From assembly GCF_020687685.1 (NCBI RefSeq), contig NZ_JAJEWM010000001.1:1736001-1800000 (forward strand): a stretch of DNA of 64,000 nt, in the 5' to 3' direction. This DNA is from Tessaracoccus sp. OS52 (GTDB taxonomy: Bacteria; Actinomycetota; Actinomycetes; Propionibacteriales; Propionibacteriaceae). Positions 44,554 through 53,030 of this stretch are shown piece after piece; the first letter of the stretch is position 1; every line of letters starts with the position of its first letter. A program made the position numbers and the translations under genes. The notes beneath the pieces are model-generated. The model ran no database searches. It was not told where the DNA came from and was given only the letters and a program-made list of their open reading frames with translations.

Positions 44554-45574
44554 CTGCCACCCAACGTTCCAGGAGGTTGGCTGCCGCGCCCGAGTCGATC
44601 GCCCGCTGCACGTCGGCCATGGTCTCCGTGAGCTGTTCGGTCAGGTCCAGCACAGGGCTGACCCCGCGGTAGGCCAGCAGGGCGGCCGCAGCGTTCAGGA
44701 CCACGATGTCGCGAACCGGGCCAGTCTTCCCCCCTACCAGGTCACGCACCACCTGTGCGTTGTGCTCTGCGGGGCCGCCCGTCAGGTCGGCCGGGGCGGC
44801 AGGCGCGAGCCCGAGCTGCTGCGGGTCCAGCGTGGTGCGGTGCACCCTGCCGTCGGTGACCACCCAGACGTCCGACGGCGACGTGGTGGTGAGCTCGTCC
44901 AGACCGTCAAAGCCCCGGAACACCAGGCCGCGCACCCCCCGGCCGGCGAGCACGCGGGCCACGACGGGTGCGATGTCGTCGTTCGCCACGCCCAGGGCCA
45001 TGGCTCGAGGGCGGGCCGGGTTGGAAAGCGGACCGAGGAAGTTGAACGTGGTCTGGATGGCGAGCTGCTTGCGCACGGAGGCGACGTTCTTCATGGCCGG
45101 GTGGTAGAGCTGCGCGAACAGGAACACGATGCCGACCTCGTTGAGCACGTCGGCCTGCCGGGCCGGCTCCAGCATGATGTTGACGCCCAGCGCCTCCAGC
45201 GTGTCGGCCGTCCCGGACTGCGACGAGGCGGCGCGGCTGCCGTGCTTGATCACCTTTGCGCCGGCCGCAGCGGCGACGATGGCGGCCATGGTCGAGATGT
45301 TGACGGTGTCGGCGCGGTCACCACCGGTGCCCACCACGTCGACCGCTTCGTCGTCCAGGAGGATCGGCGTGGCGTTCGCGAGCATCGCCGCTGAAAGCCC
45401 GGAGATCTCGTCCTCGGTCTCCCCCTTCGCACGCAGGGCCACCAGGAGGGCGGCAAGCTGCACGTCGTTGGCGCGCCCGTTGAAGATCTCGTTCAGCGCC
45501 CACTCGGCCGCCTCGGCCTCCAGGCCCTCACTGCGGACCAGACCGGTGAGGATCTCAGGCCAGGTGTAGCTCAC
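44540..45574 (-). CDS. trpD: Anthranilate phosphoribosyltransferase
   Basis: A 344-residue enzyme of tryptophan synthesis, joining anthranilate and phosphoribosyl diphosphate. The PRPP loop VDVVGTGGDRADTVNIST is near residue 78 and KHGSRAASSQSGTADTLEALG follows near 105 (split anthranilate-binding region). It is alone, not in a trp operon, as in M. tuberculosis Rv2192c. The GTG at 45574 overlaps the receiver-like gene by 4 nt. A longer in-frame start would run through that gene. Confidence 0.93.
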   Translation of the reverse strand: MSYTWPEILTGLVRSEGLEAEAAEWALNEIFNGRANDVQLAALLVALRAKGETEDEISGLSAAMLANATPILLDDEAVDVVGTGGDRADTVNISTMAAIVAAAAGAKVIKHGSRAASSQSGTADTLEALGVNIMLEPARQADVLNEVGIVFLFAQLYHPAMKNVASVRKQLAIQTTFNFLGPLSNPARPRAMALGVANDDIAPVVARVLAGRGVRGLVFRGFDGLDELTTTSPSDVWVVTDGRVHRTTLDPQQLGLAPAAPADLTGGPAEHNAQVVRDLVGGKTGPVRDIVVLNAAAALLAYRGVSPVLDLTEQLTETMADVQRAIDSGAAANLLERWVAATNR

Positions 45575-45987
45575 TTGGCGACGGCCTTGCCGGCCCGCAG
45601 CAGCTCGGCGACCTGCTCGGGGAGACGGATCGGGTCGACCGGGAACGGCGAGAGCGCTTCCGCCTCGGTCCAGGTGCCCAGCCACGCGTCCGCCACCCGG
45701 CGGATCAGGAGCAGCACCGGCGGGCAGTTGGCGTACTCCTGCTTGACCTGGTGGGCTAGACCGAAGCCGCCCTCGGGCTGCGCGTCGCCGTCCATGATGA
45801 TGAGCGAGTAGTCGGTCCCACCGGCGTCCAGGGTGCGCAGCAGGGCGGGACCGGTGGCCACCTCGAAGATCTCGATCTCGGGCAGGTCGCGGGCCACCCG
45901 GCGCCCGAGCGTCAGGCGAACCTCCTCGCGTACCGTCCGGTCGTCCGAGAACAGGAGCACCTTCGCGGTCTCTCGGGGTTCACTCAT
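45571..45987 (-). CDS. Atypical single-domain receiver
   Basis: A 138-residue CheY-like protein without an output domain. LLFSDDRTVREEV gives the acidic pair and LIIMDGDAQPEGG has the phospho-acceptor-like Asp near residue 66. The Lys that normally follows the fourth strand is replaced: the place reads LLLIRRVADAW. Phosphorylation is thus doubtful. It is squeezed between ctaG and trpD with 4-nt overlaps on both sides, so its output is produced with a cytochrome oxidase assembly protein. No kinase is adjacent. Confidence 0.75.
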   Translation of the reverse strand: MSEPRETAKVLLFSDDRTVREEVRLTLGRRVARDLPEIEIFEVATGPALLRTLDAGGTDYSLIIMDGDAQPEGGFGLAHQVKQEYANCPPVLLLIRRVADAWLGTWTEAEALSPFPVDPIRLPEQVAELLRAGKAVAK

Positions 45988-47036
45988 CTTGTATCGCCAT
46001 CCTCGCCACCGCCGAAGGCGGTATCGCCTGGAACTTCACCTACGTGTGAATCGTAGCCAACTGGGCCGGACGGGGCCACGACGGGTCCGGGCGTCGGGTC
46101 CGTCGCCGCCTTCCGCGCAGCGATGGCGTCCTCGCGGTCGAACTGCCGATCCATGCGCTTGGCCTCCCGGTTGGAATCCCGGATCCACTGGATGAAAATG
46201 GTGGACATCGCCGCCAGCATCGTCAGGTCACCGGTTGCCCACATCAACGCACCGGCCCACGTCTGGTCCTCCAAGGGACTCAGACCCCACGACCGCTCGA
46301 AGGAGAGATACCACTCCTCCGCGATCAACTGCGTAGAACTCATGATGATCACGCCGAGGAAGGCATGGAAGGGCATCGTGAGGAAGAACAGCAACATCCG
46401 GATGGGGTACGGCATCTTCAACGGCACCGGGTCCACCCCCAGCAGCGGGAAGAAGAACAGGCAGCCCAACAGCAACAGCCACAGGTGCAGGGTGTCGTGG
46501 GCCAGGTCGTTGCGCAGGGTGAGGTCGTACCACCCCGTCAGGTAGAGCACGAAGGGGCTGCCCACCATCAGCAGTGTCGTGAGGGGCGGGAACAGCAGCA
46601 CCTTGGCCAGTCCCGAATGCAGGAGCTTCAGCAACAGCGTCTTCGGCTGCTTCGGAAGGGTCCGGAGCAGCAACGTCACGGGAGCGCCGAACACGAGGAA
46701 GACCGGCGCGATCAGGTTCAGCAGCATGTGCTGGACCATGTGGACCCAGAACAAGACGGTGTCGTAAGCGCCCAGGAAGCTGAACAGAGCGACCGCGAGC
46801 GACCCGAGTCCGAGGACGACGAAGCTCACGGTTCGGCCCACCGGCCACTTGTCGCCGCGCCTCCGGAGCACGTGGACGCCGTAAAGGTAGAGCGCGGCGG
46901 TGACCAGCAGGAGGATCATCGGGAGGGGTTCGAAGGCCCAGTTGGTGAAGTAGGCCCAGCCCTCCAACGGGACGATCTCGTCATCCGGATTGGCGTGTGA
47001 CGGCAGCAGGACGACCGCTCCCGGGGCTGGAGACAT
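45984..47036 (-). CDS. ctaG: CtaG-type cytochrome c oxidase assembly membrane protein
   Basis: A 350-residue protein of the caa3_CtaG family with seven membrane helices. [19 protein letters not shown] (about residue 100) and [18 protein letters not shown] have the family's conserved His. It takes part in oxidase assembly, probably copper insertion. The ATG at 47036 is chosen because CATAAT lies 7 nt before it, suggesting a leaderless mRNA; ATGs at 47045 and 47060 are in frame but the first is inside this element. It is divergent from ctaE and coupled to the receiver gene by a 4-nt overlap. Confidence 0.88.
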   Translation of the reverse strand: MSPAPGAVVLLPSHANPDDEIVPLEGWAYFTNWAFEPLPMILLLVTAALYLYGVHVLRRRGDKWPVGRTVSFVVLGLGSLAVALFSFLGAYDTVLFWVHMVQHMLLNLIAPVFLVFGAPVTLLLRTLPKQPKTLLLKLLHSGLAKVLLFPPLTTLLMVGSPFVLYLTGWYDLTLRNDLAHDTLHLWLLLLGCLFFFPLLGVDPVPLKMPYPIRMLLFFLTMPFHAFLGVIIMSSTQLIAEEWYLSFERSWGLSPLEDQTWAGALMWATGDLTMLAAMSTIFIQWIRDSNREAKRMDRQFDREDAIAARKAATDPTPGPVVAPSGPVGYDSHVGEVPGDTAFGGGEDGDTR

Positions 47037-47043
47037 GGGTGGC

Positions 47044-47049
47044 ATTATG
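47044..47049 (-). promoter_or_regulatory. -10 element of ctaG
   Basis: CATAAT on the minus strand lies 7 nt before the ATG at 47036. It mirrors the same hexamer before ctaE on the other strand. Confidence 0.5.
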
Positions 47050-47125
47050 CCCCATGCCAATCACGGATCGCACGCGGGGTCGAGTCACAACGCGGCTACC
47101 TTGTGCATACAGTGCGGTTTGCGGC

Positions 47126-47131
47126 CATAAT
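47126..47131 (+). promoter_or_regulatory. -10 element of ctaE-qcrCAB
   Basis: CATAAT lies 6 nt before the GTG at 47138. TTGTGC at 47101 is a possible -35 at a 19-bp spacing. The pair of identical elements gives divergent leaderless promoters for ctaG and ctaE. Confidence 0.5.
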
Positions 47132-47137
47132 GGGCCC

Positions 47138-47842
47138 GTGGCCAGCAAACATGACACCCTGACAGCCCCGGACGCGCTGCCCTCGGGCGCCGTCCACATG
47201 ATCGCTCCCTCGCGGCTGAACAAGCCGAAGGGACGCCCGGACCCGCTGAGCGTCGGGGTGGTCGTCTGGTTGGCCAGTGAGCTGATGTTCTTCGCGGCCC
47301 TGTTCGCCGCCTACTTCTGGATCCGCAACGTGACGACGGAGCAGGCGGTCTCCGCCGGCACGACGAGCCTGTGGGACTCGATGACGCCGCATCTGGACGT
47401 GGTGTTCGCGGCCATCAACACCACGATCCTCGTCCTGTCCTCGTTCACCTGCCAGCTCGGCGCCAACGCCGCCGAGCGCGGCCGTGCCAACGGGTCCTGG
47501 CTGAACCCGCTCAAGTGGGGGCTGCGCCAGGCGTTCACCGTCACCTTCGTGCTGGGCTCCCTGTTCATCGCCGGCCAGGTCTGGGAGTACTTCACCCTGT
47601 TCAGCGAGGGCTACTTCATCTCGACCAACGCCTACTGGTCGGTCTTCTTCCTGGCCACCGGGTTCCACGGCCTCCACGTCCTGGGCGGTCTGATCGCCTT
47701 CCTGTTCGTGCTGGCGCGGTCCTACATGACCATCACCCACACCCATGAGCAGACGGTCTCCGCGCATGTCGTGAGCTACTACTGGCACTTCGTCGACGTG
47801 GTCTGGATCCTGCTGTTCGGCGTCCTCTACTTCCTCCGCTGA
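47138..47842 (+). CDS. ctaE: Cytochrome c oxidase subunit III
   Basis: A 234-residue aa3-oxidase subunit with five membrane helices (the two N-terminal helices of the seven-helix form are absent). [20 protein letters not shown] opens the first helix (about residue 43) and [10 protein letters not shown] and [12 protein letters not shown] near the end are family signatures. It starts a unit with qcrC, qcrA and qcrB, the actinobacterial arrangement for the bc1-aa3 supercomplex. A leaderless GTG start is likely; the frame upstream of it overlaps the divergent promoter. Confidence 0.95.
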   Translation: MASKHDTLTAPDALPSGAVHMIAPSRLNKPKGRPDPLSVGVVVWLASELMFFAALFAAYFWIRNVTTEQAVSAGTTSLWDSMTPHLDVVFAAINTTILVLSSFTCQLGANAAERGRANGSWLNPLKWGLRQAFTVTFVLGSLFIAGQVWEYFTLFSEGYFISTNAYWSVFFLATGFHGLHVLGGLIAFLFVLARSYMTITHTHEQTVSAHVVSYYWHFVDVVWILLFGVLYFLR

Positions 47843-47868
47843 GTCCCGATAGATAACTGGAGAACAAC

Positions 47869-48669
47869 GTGAAGTTTCTTTCCAAACGACGCAAGCACGC
47901 GGCAGCCAAGCCCGTGCTGCTGTTGCTGGCCCTGGTGGCCATCGGGCTCGCCTACTCCTTCGTCGCTCCGCAGCAGACCTCCGCGGAGACGGAGATGACC
48001 CAGCAGATCGAGGAGGGCAAGGCCCTCTTCGACGTCACCTGCTCCTCCTGCCATGGCCTCAACGGCGAGGGCACCACGCAGGGCCCGAGCCTCATTGGCG
48101 TCGGCGCCGCCTCTGTGGACTTCCAGATGGGCACAGGCCGTATGCCCGCCGCCCGCCCCGAGGTCCAGCTCCCCCGCCGTGACGTGATCTACACCCAGGA
48201 GCAGATCGACGCCGTGGCCGCCTACGTTGCCTCGCTCGGGGCTGGTCTGGAGGTCCCCGAGGAGGGCCAGTACTCACCCGAGGGACTCACCGAGGAGGAG
48301 GTCGCCGCCGGTGGCGCCCTGTTCCGCGCCAACTGCTCCGCCTGCCACGGCATCGTCGGCGGCGGCGGCGCCCTCCCGAACGGCAAGTACGCGCCGTCGC
48401 TGTTCGAGACCGAGGACATCCACGTGTGGGAGGCCATGCGCACCGGCCCCCAGCAGATGCCGGTCTTCTCATCCGACGTCCTGACCGACGACGACGTCCG
48501 CCAGATCATCGGATACCTCAACGCCCAGCAGGAAGCCCCCACCTACGGCGGCCTCGGACTCGGCGGCAACGGTCCCGTCTCCGAGGGCCTGTGGGTGTTC
48601 GCCATCGGCATCGTCGGCCTGATCATCGTGGGCGGCTGGATCGCCAAGAAGGGGGCCCGAGCCCGATGA
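47869..48669 (+). CDS. qcrC: QcrC, di-heme cytochrome c of the bc1 complex
   Basis: A 266-residue membrane-anchored cytochrome cc. After an N-terminal signal-anchor helix (about 12-30) come two heme c sites, CSSCHG (about residue 58) and CSACHG (about 155), with downstream Met in GTGRMPAARP and QQMPVF as likely axial ligands. A C-terminal helix (about 240-260) re-enters the membrane. It replaces soluble cytochrome c in electron transfer from bc1 to aa3. GGAGAA precedes the GTG, and its stop overlaps qcrA by 4 nt. Confidence 0.95.
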   Translation: MKFLSKRRKHAAAKPVLLLLALVAIGLAYSFVAPQQTSAETEMTQQIEEGKALFDVTCSSCHGLNGEGTTQGPSLIGVGAASVDFQMGTGRMPAARPEVQLPRRDVIYTQEQIDAVAAYVASLGAGLEVPEEGQYSPEGLTEEEVAAGGALFRANCSACHGIVGGGGALPNGKYAPSLFETEDIHVWEAMRTGPQQMPVFSSDVLTDDDVRQIIGYLNAQQEAPTYGGLGLGGNGPVSEGLWVFAIGIVGLIIVGGWIAKKGARAR

Positions 48670-49745
48670 GCCATGACAACCTTCCCGTCAGGGATCCCGA
48701 CCTCGGCCATGTGGTGCCGAACCCCGGTCTCGAGGAACACATCGAGCGCTACACCGACGTCGACCCCGGTGCCGGCAGGCGGGCCTACGCGGGCATCGTC
48801 GCAATGCTGGCCGCAGTGCCGCTCCTGGCCATCGCGTTCGTCGTCATCTACTTCGCGGTTCCACGGGACGCAGTCCTGGACTTCAGCTTCGCGGGTGCCG
48901 AGATACTCCGAGCCAACGCCCAGAACGTAGGCTTCGGCGTCACCGGCGGTCTCGCCGTCCTGTTCATCGGGCTTGCTCTCGTCCAATGGGCGCGCGTCAT
49001 CATGACCGACGAGGAGTCCGTGGAACTGCGCCACCCGGCGGCCTCCAGCGACGAGGATCGCGCGGTCTTCGTTGAGCAGTGGAACGCCGGTGCAAAGCAG
49101 TCCGGGCTCGGCCGTCGCAAGCTCATCGGCGGCGCACTGGCCGGAGCCATCGGATTCGCCGTCATCCCGGCCGTCGTGCTGCTGGCCGACATGGGCCCAT
49201 GGCCCACCAAGAGCGTCCGCGCCCGCACCATCGAGGAGACCATCTGGGACGAGGGCGTGGAACTCGTCAACGACGAGACCTGGCGCCCGATCCGCCCCCA
49301 GGACATCGAAATCGGCCAGCTGGTGAACGCCCAGCCGGCCACCCTGCAGGAACTCCACGGCTCGGAGTTCCAGGTGGAGAAGGCCAAGGCGGCACTGGTG
49401 ATCGTCCGGATGGACCCCTCATCCATCAAGATCCCCGAGTCCCGCAAGGACTGGCACGTGAGCGGCATCCTTGCCTACTCCAAGATCTGCACGCACGTGG
49501 GCTGCCCGATCAGCCTGTGGGAGCGCCAGACCCACCACCTGTTGTGCCCTTGCCACCAGTCGACCTTCGACCTGGGCAACTCCGGCGTCGTGGTTTTCGG
49601 GCCGGCCGCCCGGTCACTCCCCCAGCTGCCCATCAAGGTCAATGCCGAGGGCAATCTGGTCGCGCAGAGCGACTTCACCGTTCCGGTGGGGCCCAGCTAC
49701 TTCGAGCGTGATTCCCGCGAGGACTACAAGGATGGTGACCAGTGA
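48666..49745 (+). CDS. qcrA: QcrA, Rieske iron-sulfur subunit
   Basis: A 359-residue subunit with three membrane helices in the N-terminal half (the actinobacterial form) and a C-terminal Rieske domain. The 2Fe-2S ligands are in CTHVGCPISLW and CPCHQSTFDL (about residues 276 and 296). It passes electrons from menaquinol at the Qo site to QcrC. The ATG overlaps the qcrC stop; the qcrB start overlaps its stop. Confidence 0.95.
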   Translation: MSHDNLPVRDPDLGHVVPNPGLEEHIERYTDVDPGAGRRAYAGIVAMLAAVPLLAIAFVVIYFAVPRDAVLDFSFAGAEILRANAQNVGFGVTGGLAVLFIGLALVQWARVIMTDEESVELRHPAASSDEDRAVFVEQWNAGAKQSGLGRRKLIGGALAGAIGFAVIPAVVLLADMGPWPTKSVRARTIEETIWDEGVELVNDETWRPIRPQDIEIGQLVNAQPATLQELHGSEFQVEKAKAALVIVRMDPSSIKIPESRKDWHVSGILAYSKICTHVGCPISLWERQTHHLLCPCHQSTFDLGNSGVVVFGPAARSLPQLPIKVNAEGNLVAQSDFTVPVGPSYFERDSREDYKDGDQ

Positions 49746-51493
49746 TGGCAAAGCCCACGACGATCGGTGTGGCCTCCCCCGTCATCGAACCCGAGGTTGC
49801 ACCCACCACCAAGAAACATCCTGCCACCGGCGCCCTGACGTGGGCCGATGACCGGTTGGGGCTCGGAAAGCTCAGCCGCTTCGGGCTGCGCAAGGTGTTC
49901 CCCGACCACTGGAGCTTCCTGCTCGGCGAGATTGCCCTCTACTCGTTCATCATCCTGCTGTTGACCGGCGTGTTCCTGACCATCTGGTTCAAGCCGTCCA
50001 TGGCCGAGATCGAGTACGACGGCAGCTACCAGCTCCTCAAGGGCATCCCGGTTTCCGAGGCCTTTGCATCGACCCTGAACCTGAGCTTCGACGTCCGCGG
50101 AGGCTTGCTCGTCCGACAGATCCACCACTGGGCTGCCCTGCTGTTCGTGGCGGCCGCGTTCGTCCACATGCTGCGCGTCTTCTTCACCGGCGCCTACCGC
50201 AAGCCGCGCGAGGTCAACTGGCTGGTCGGCGTCGGCCTGTTGTCGATGTCGACCATCGCCGGGTTCGCGGGCTACTCGCTGCCTGACGACCTGCTCTCTG
50301 GCACTGGTCTGCGGTTCGTCGATGGGCTGATCCGGTCCATCCCGATCATCGGCACGTGGGCGGAGTTCTTCGTCTTCGGGGGCGAGTTCCCCGGTGAGTT
50401 GATCATCGCGCGGTTGTACATGGTCCACATCCTCCTGGTGCCGGGGCTGCTGCTTGGCCTCGTATCACTCCACCTGGCTCTCGTCGTCTACCACAAGCAC
50501 ACGCAGTACCCCGGCCCCGGACGCACCGAGAACAATGTGGTCGGATACCCCGTCTTCCCCGTCTACGCAGCCAAGGCAGGCGGCTTCTTCTTCATCGTCT
50601 TCGGTTTCCTGGTGCTGATGGGCGGCCTGTTCCAGATCAACCCGGTCTGGCTCTACGGCCCCTACGACCCGGCCAAGGTCACCGCAGGTTCACAGCCCGA
50701 CTGGTACATGGGCTGGCTCGAGGGCGCCGTCCGCATCATGCCCGGCTGGGAGTCGCACATCCTCGGCACCACCTGGTCCTGGAACGTCGTGATCCCTGGT
50801 GTAGGAGCCATGGGCGTGCTGTTCACGGTGCTCGGAGTCTGGCCCTTCGTCGAGCGGTGGCTCACGGGCGACAACCGTGAGCACCATCTGCTGCAGCGCC
50901 CCCGGAACGCCCCGACGCGAACCGCCTTCGGCGTCGCCGGCATCACCTGCTTCATCCTGTTCCTCATCGGAGGCGGCAACGACATCGTGGCGACCCGCTT
51001 CGGACTGAGCCTCAACGCCATCACCGTGGTCCTGCGGGTCCTGGTGTTCGTCGGCCCGGTCGTTGCCTTCATCGTCACCAAGCGAATCTGCCTGGGGCTG
51101 CAGCGCCGGGACCGTGAACGGGTGCTCCACGGCTCCGAGACCGGCATCATCCACCGATCCCCCGGCGGCGGGTACTCCGAGCCGCACGTGCCGATCACCG
51201 AACAGGAGGCGTTCACCCTCACCCAGCACCTGCAGAAGCCTCCGCTGGAGGTGGCCCCGGACACCGACGAGAACGGGGTCAGGATCAAGCAGGAGGTCAG
51301 CGGCTTCCGTGCCCGCATGTCGCGCTGGTACCTGGGGGGAGTGGTCCACAAGCCCACGGCCCAGGAGATCGCCGACGCCCATCACCATGCCGACGACCGG
51401 CCCGCCATCGAAGACCAGCCCGCCATCGACGGTGACCGGCCCATCGAGCCGGCCATCGAGCGGCAGCGGGAACCGGAACCGGCCAACGACTGA
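49745..51493 (+). CDS. qcrB: QcrB, cytochrome b subunit
   Basis: A 582-residue protein with eight to nine membrane helices binding two b hemes. The first helix pair has VRQIHHWAALLFVAAAFVHM with His ligands near residue 125, and the Qo-site PEWY is the actinobacterial PDWY (SQPDWYMGW). A long hydrophilic C-terminal extension (about 440-582) ends in Pro/Glu-rich repeats (IEDQPAIDGDRP) and is larger than in proteobacteria. The ATG at 49745 (TGATG with the qcrA stop) is preferred to the GTG at 49742. A terminator follows at 51507. Confidence 0.95.
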   Translation: MAKPTTIGVASPVIEPEVAPTTKKHPATGALTWADDRLGLGKLSRFGLRKVFPDHWSFLLGEIALYSFIILLLTGVFLTIWFKPSMAEIEYDGSYQLLKGIPVSEAFASTLNLSFDVRGGLLVRQIHHWAALLFVAAAFVHMLRVFFTGAYRKPREVNWLVGVGLLSMSTIAGFAGYSLPDDLLSGTGLRFVDGLIRSIPIIGTWAEFFVFGGEFPGELIIARLYMVHILLVPGLLLGLVSLHLALVVYHKHTQYPGPGRTENNVVGYPVFPVYAAKAGGFFFIVFGFLVLMGGLFQINPVWLYGPYDPAKVTAGSQPDWYMGWLEGAVRIMPGWESHILGTTWSWNVVIPGVGAMGVLFTVLGVWPFVERWLTGDNREHHLLQRPRNAPTRTAFGVAGITCFILFLIGGGNDIVATRFGLSLNAITVVLRVLVFVGPVVAFIVTKRICLGLQRRDRERVLHGSETGIIHRSPGGGYSEPHVPITEQEAFTLTQHLQKPPLEVAPDTDENGVRIKQEVSGFRARMSRWYLGGVVHKPTAQEIADAHHHADDRPAIEDQPAIDGDRPIEPAIERQREPEPAND

Positions 51494-51506
51494 CGAACCG
51501 CAACCA

Positions 51507-51536
51507 GGAAGCCCGCCTCCACCGAGGCGGGCTTCC
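51507..51536 (+). terminator. Terminator after qcrB
   Basis: A 13-bp stem, GGAAGCCCGCCTC with GAGGCGGGCTTCC, closes a 4-nt loop 13 nt after the qcrB stop. Only a short T-rich tail (TTGT) follows. Confidence 0.85.
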
Positions 51537-51563
51537 TTGTTCTGGTGGCGAATGGCTGTTTGA

Positions 51564-51569
51564 CATACT
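51564..51569 (+). promoter_or_regulatory. -10 element of guaB1 (leaderless)
   Basis: CATACT lies 6 nt before the GTG at 51576. There is no ribosome site in between. Confidence 0.45.
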
Positions 51570-51575
51570 GGGGCG

Positions 51576-53030
51576 GTGCAGTTCCTAACCGATCCCCCGT
51601 CCCACGACCTCACCTACTCCGACGTGTTCATGGTGCCCAGCCGCTCGGACGTCACCTCCCGTCTGGACGTTGACCTGACCTCCACCGACGGCCTGGCCAC
51701 CCCGCTGCCCCTCATCGCGGCGAACATGACCGCGGTCTCGGGTCGCCGCATGGCTGAAACGATGGCCCGCCGGGGCGGAATGGCCATCTTCCCCCAGGAC
51801 ATCCCCTCGGAGGTGGTGGCCCGCTCCATCGCGAAGGTGAAAGCTGCCCACCCCGTGTTCGACACCCCGGTGACCGTGGCCCCGGACACCACCGTGGGAG
51901 AGAGCCTGGCACTGATCGGCAAGCGGTCCCACGGGGTCGCCGTCGTCGTCGATGGCGAGCGCGTCCTCGGACTCGTCAGCCGGGCCGACGCGGCGGGCGC
52001 GGACCGTTTCGCGCAGGCCAAGGACGTGATGACCACTGACGTCACGTTCATGGACGACGACGCGACACCCGAGCAGGTGTTCAACAAGCTGTCGGAGCAG
52101 CACCAGAAGGTGGCAGTCATCGTCGCCGACGACCGTCTCGTCGGGATCATGAACAGCAAGGGCGCTCTGCGCTCCACCATCTATTCCCCCAGCCTTGACG
52201 AGCAGGGCCGGCTGCGTGCCGGCGTGGCCGTCGGGATCAACGGCGACGTGGCCGCCAAGGTGCGCGCCGCGCTCGACGGTGGTGCCGACGTGCTGGTCAT
52301 GGACACCGCACATGGGCACCAGGAGAAGATGATCGGCGCCCTGCGTCTGGCACGGGAGACCCGGGACCGATTCACCGACGAGACCGGGCGCCAAATCCTC
52401 GTGGTGGCGGGCAACGTCGTCACCTCACAAGGTGTGGCGGACCTGGTGGAGGCCGGCGCCGACATAGTCAAGGTCGGCGTGGGTCCGGGTGCCATGTGCA
52501 CCACCCGCATGCAGACCGGCGTCGGCCGCCCGCAGTTCTCCGCGGTGCTCGAGTGCTCCGTCGCGGCCTCGGAACTAGGCAAGTCCGTCTGGGCCGACGG
52601 CGGGGTCAAGTTCCCCCGCGACGTGGCTCTCGCGCTCGCGGCGGGGGCGGGGTCGGTGATGATCGGCTCGTGGTTCGCGGGCACCCACGAGTCCACCGGG
52701 GACCAGCTCTTCGACCATGAGGGCCGGCCCTACAAGGAGTCCTTCGGCATGGCGTCGGCACGGGCAGTGCGGCAGCGCACCCGCGAGCAGTCTGCCTATG
52801 ATCGTGCCCGCGCCGCGCTGTTCGAGGAGGGCATCTCCTCCTCGCGCATGTACCTTGACCCCGCCAGGCCGGGCATCGAGGATCTGCTGGACTGGATCAC
52901 CTCCGGCGTGCGCTCCTCGGCCACGTATGCAGGCGCACGCGACCTCGCCGAGTTCGCCGACCGGGCCGTCGTCGGCGTCCAGTCCGGTTCCGGTTTCGAG
53001 GAGGGCCGGCCTGTGGAGAAGAGCTGGTGA
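51576..53030 (+). CDS. guaB1: GuaB1-type IMP dehydrogenase/GMP reductase family protein with CBS domains
   Basis: A 484-residue TIM-barrel protein with two CBS modules inserted (about 93-210). The active Cys is in GPGAMCTTRMQTGVG (about residue 310), and the barrel's IMP-binding stretch WADGGVKFPRDV is near 345. In mycobacteria the GuaB1 type is a GMP reductase regulated through its CBS domains, rather than IMP dehydrogenase; I infer the same. It starts at a GTG, likely leaderless. Its stop overlaps the kinase gene by 4 nt, unusual for a purine enzyme. Confidence 0.85.
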   Translation: MQFLTDPPSHDLTYSDVFMVPSRSDVTSRLDVDLTSTDGLATPLPLIAANMTAVSGRRMAETMARRGGMAIFPQDIPSEVVARSIAKVKAAHPVFDTPVTVAPDTTVGESLALIGKRSHGVAVVVDGERVLGLVSRADAAGADRFAQAKDVMTTDVTFMDDDATPEQVFNKLSEQHQKVAVIVADDRLVGIMNSKGALRSTIYSPSLDEQGRLRAGVAVGINGDVAAKVRAALDGGADVLVMDTAHGHQEKMIGALRLARETRDRFTDETGRQILVVAGNVVTSQGVADLVEAGADIVKVGVGPGAMCTTRMQTGVGRPQFSAVLECSVAASELGKSVWADGGVKFPRDVALALAAGAGSVMIGSWFAGTHESTGDQLFDHEGRPYKESFGMASARAVRQRTREQSAYDRARAALFEEGISSSRMYLDPARPGIEDLLDWITSGVRSSATYAGARDLAEFADRAVVGVQSGSGFEEGRPVEKSW

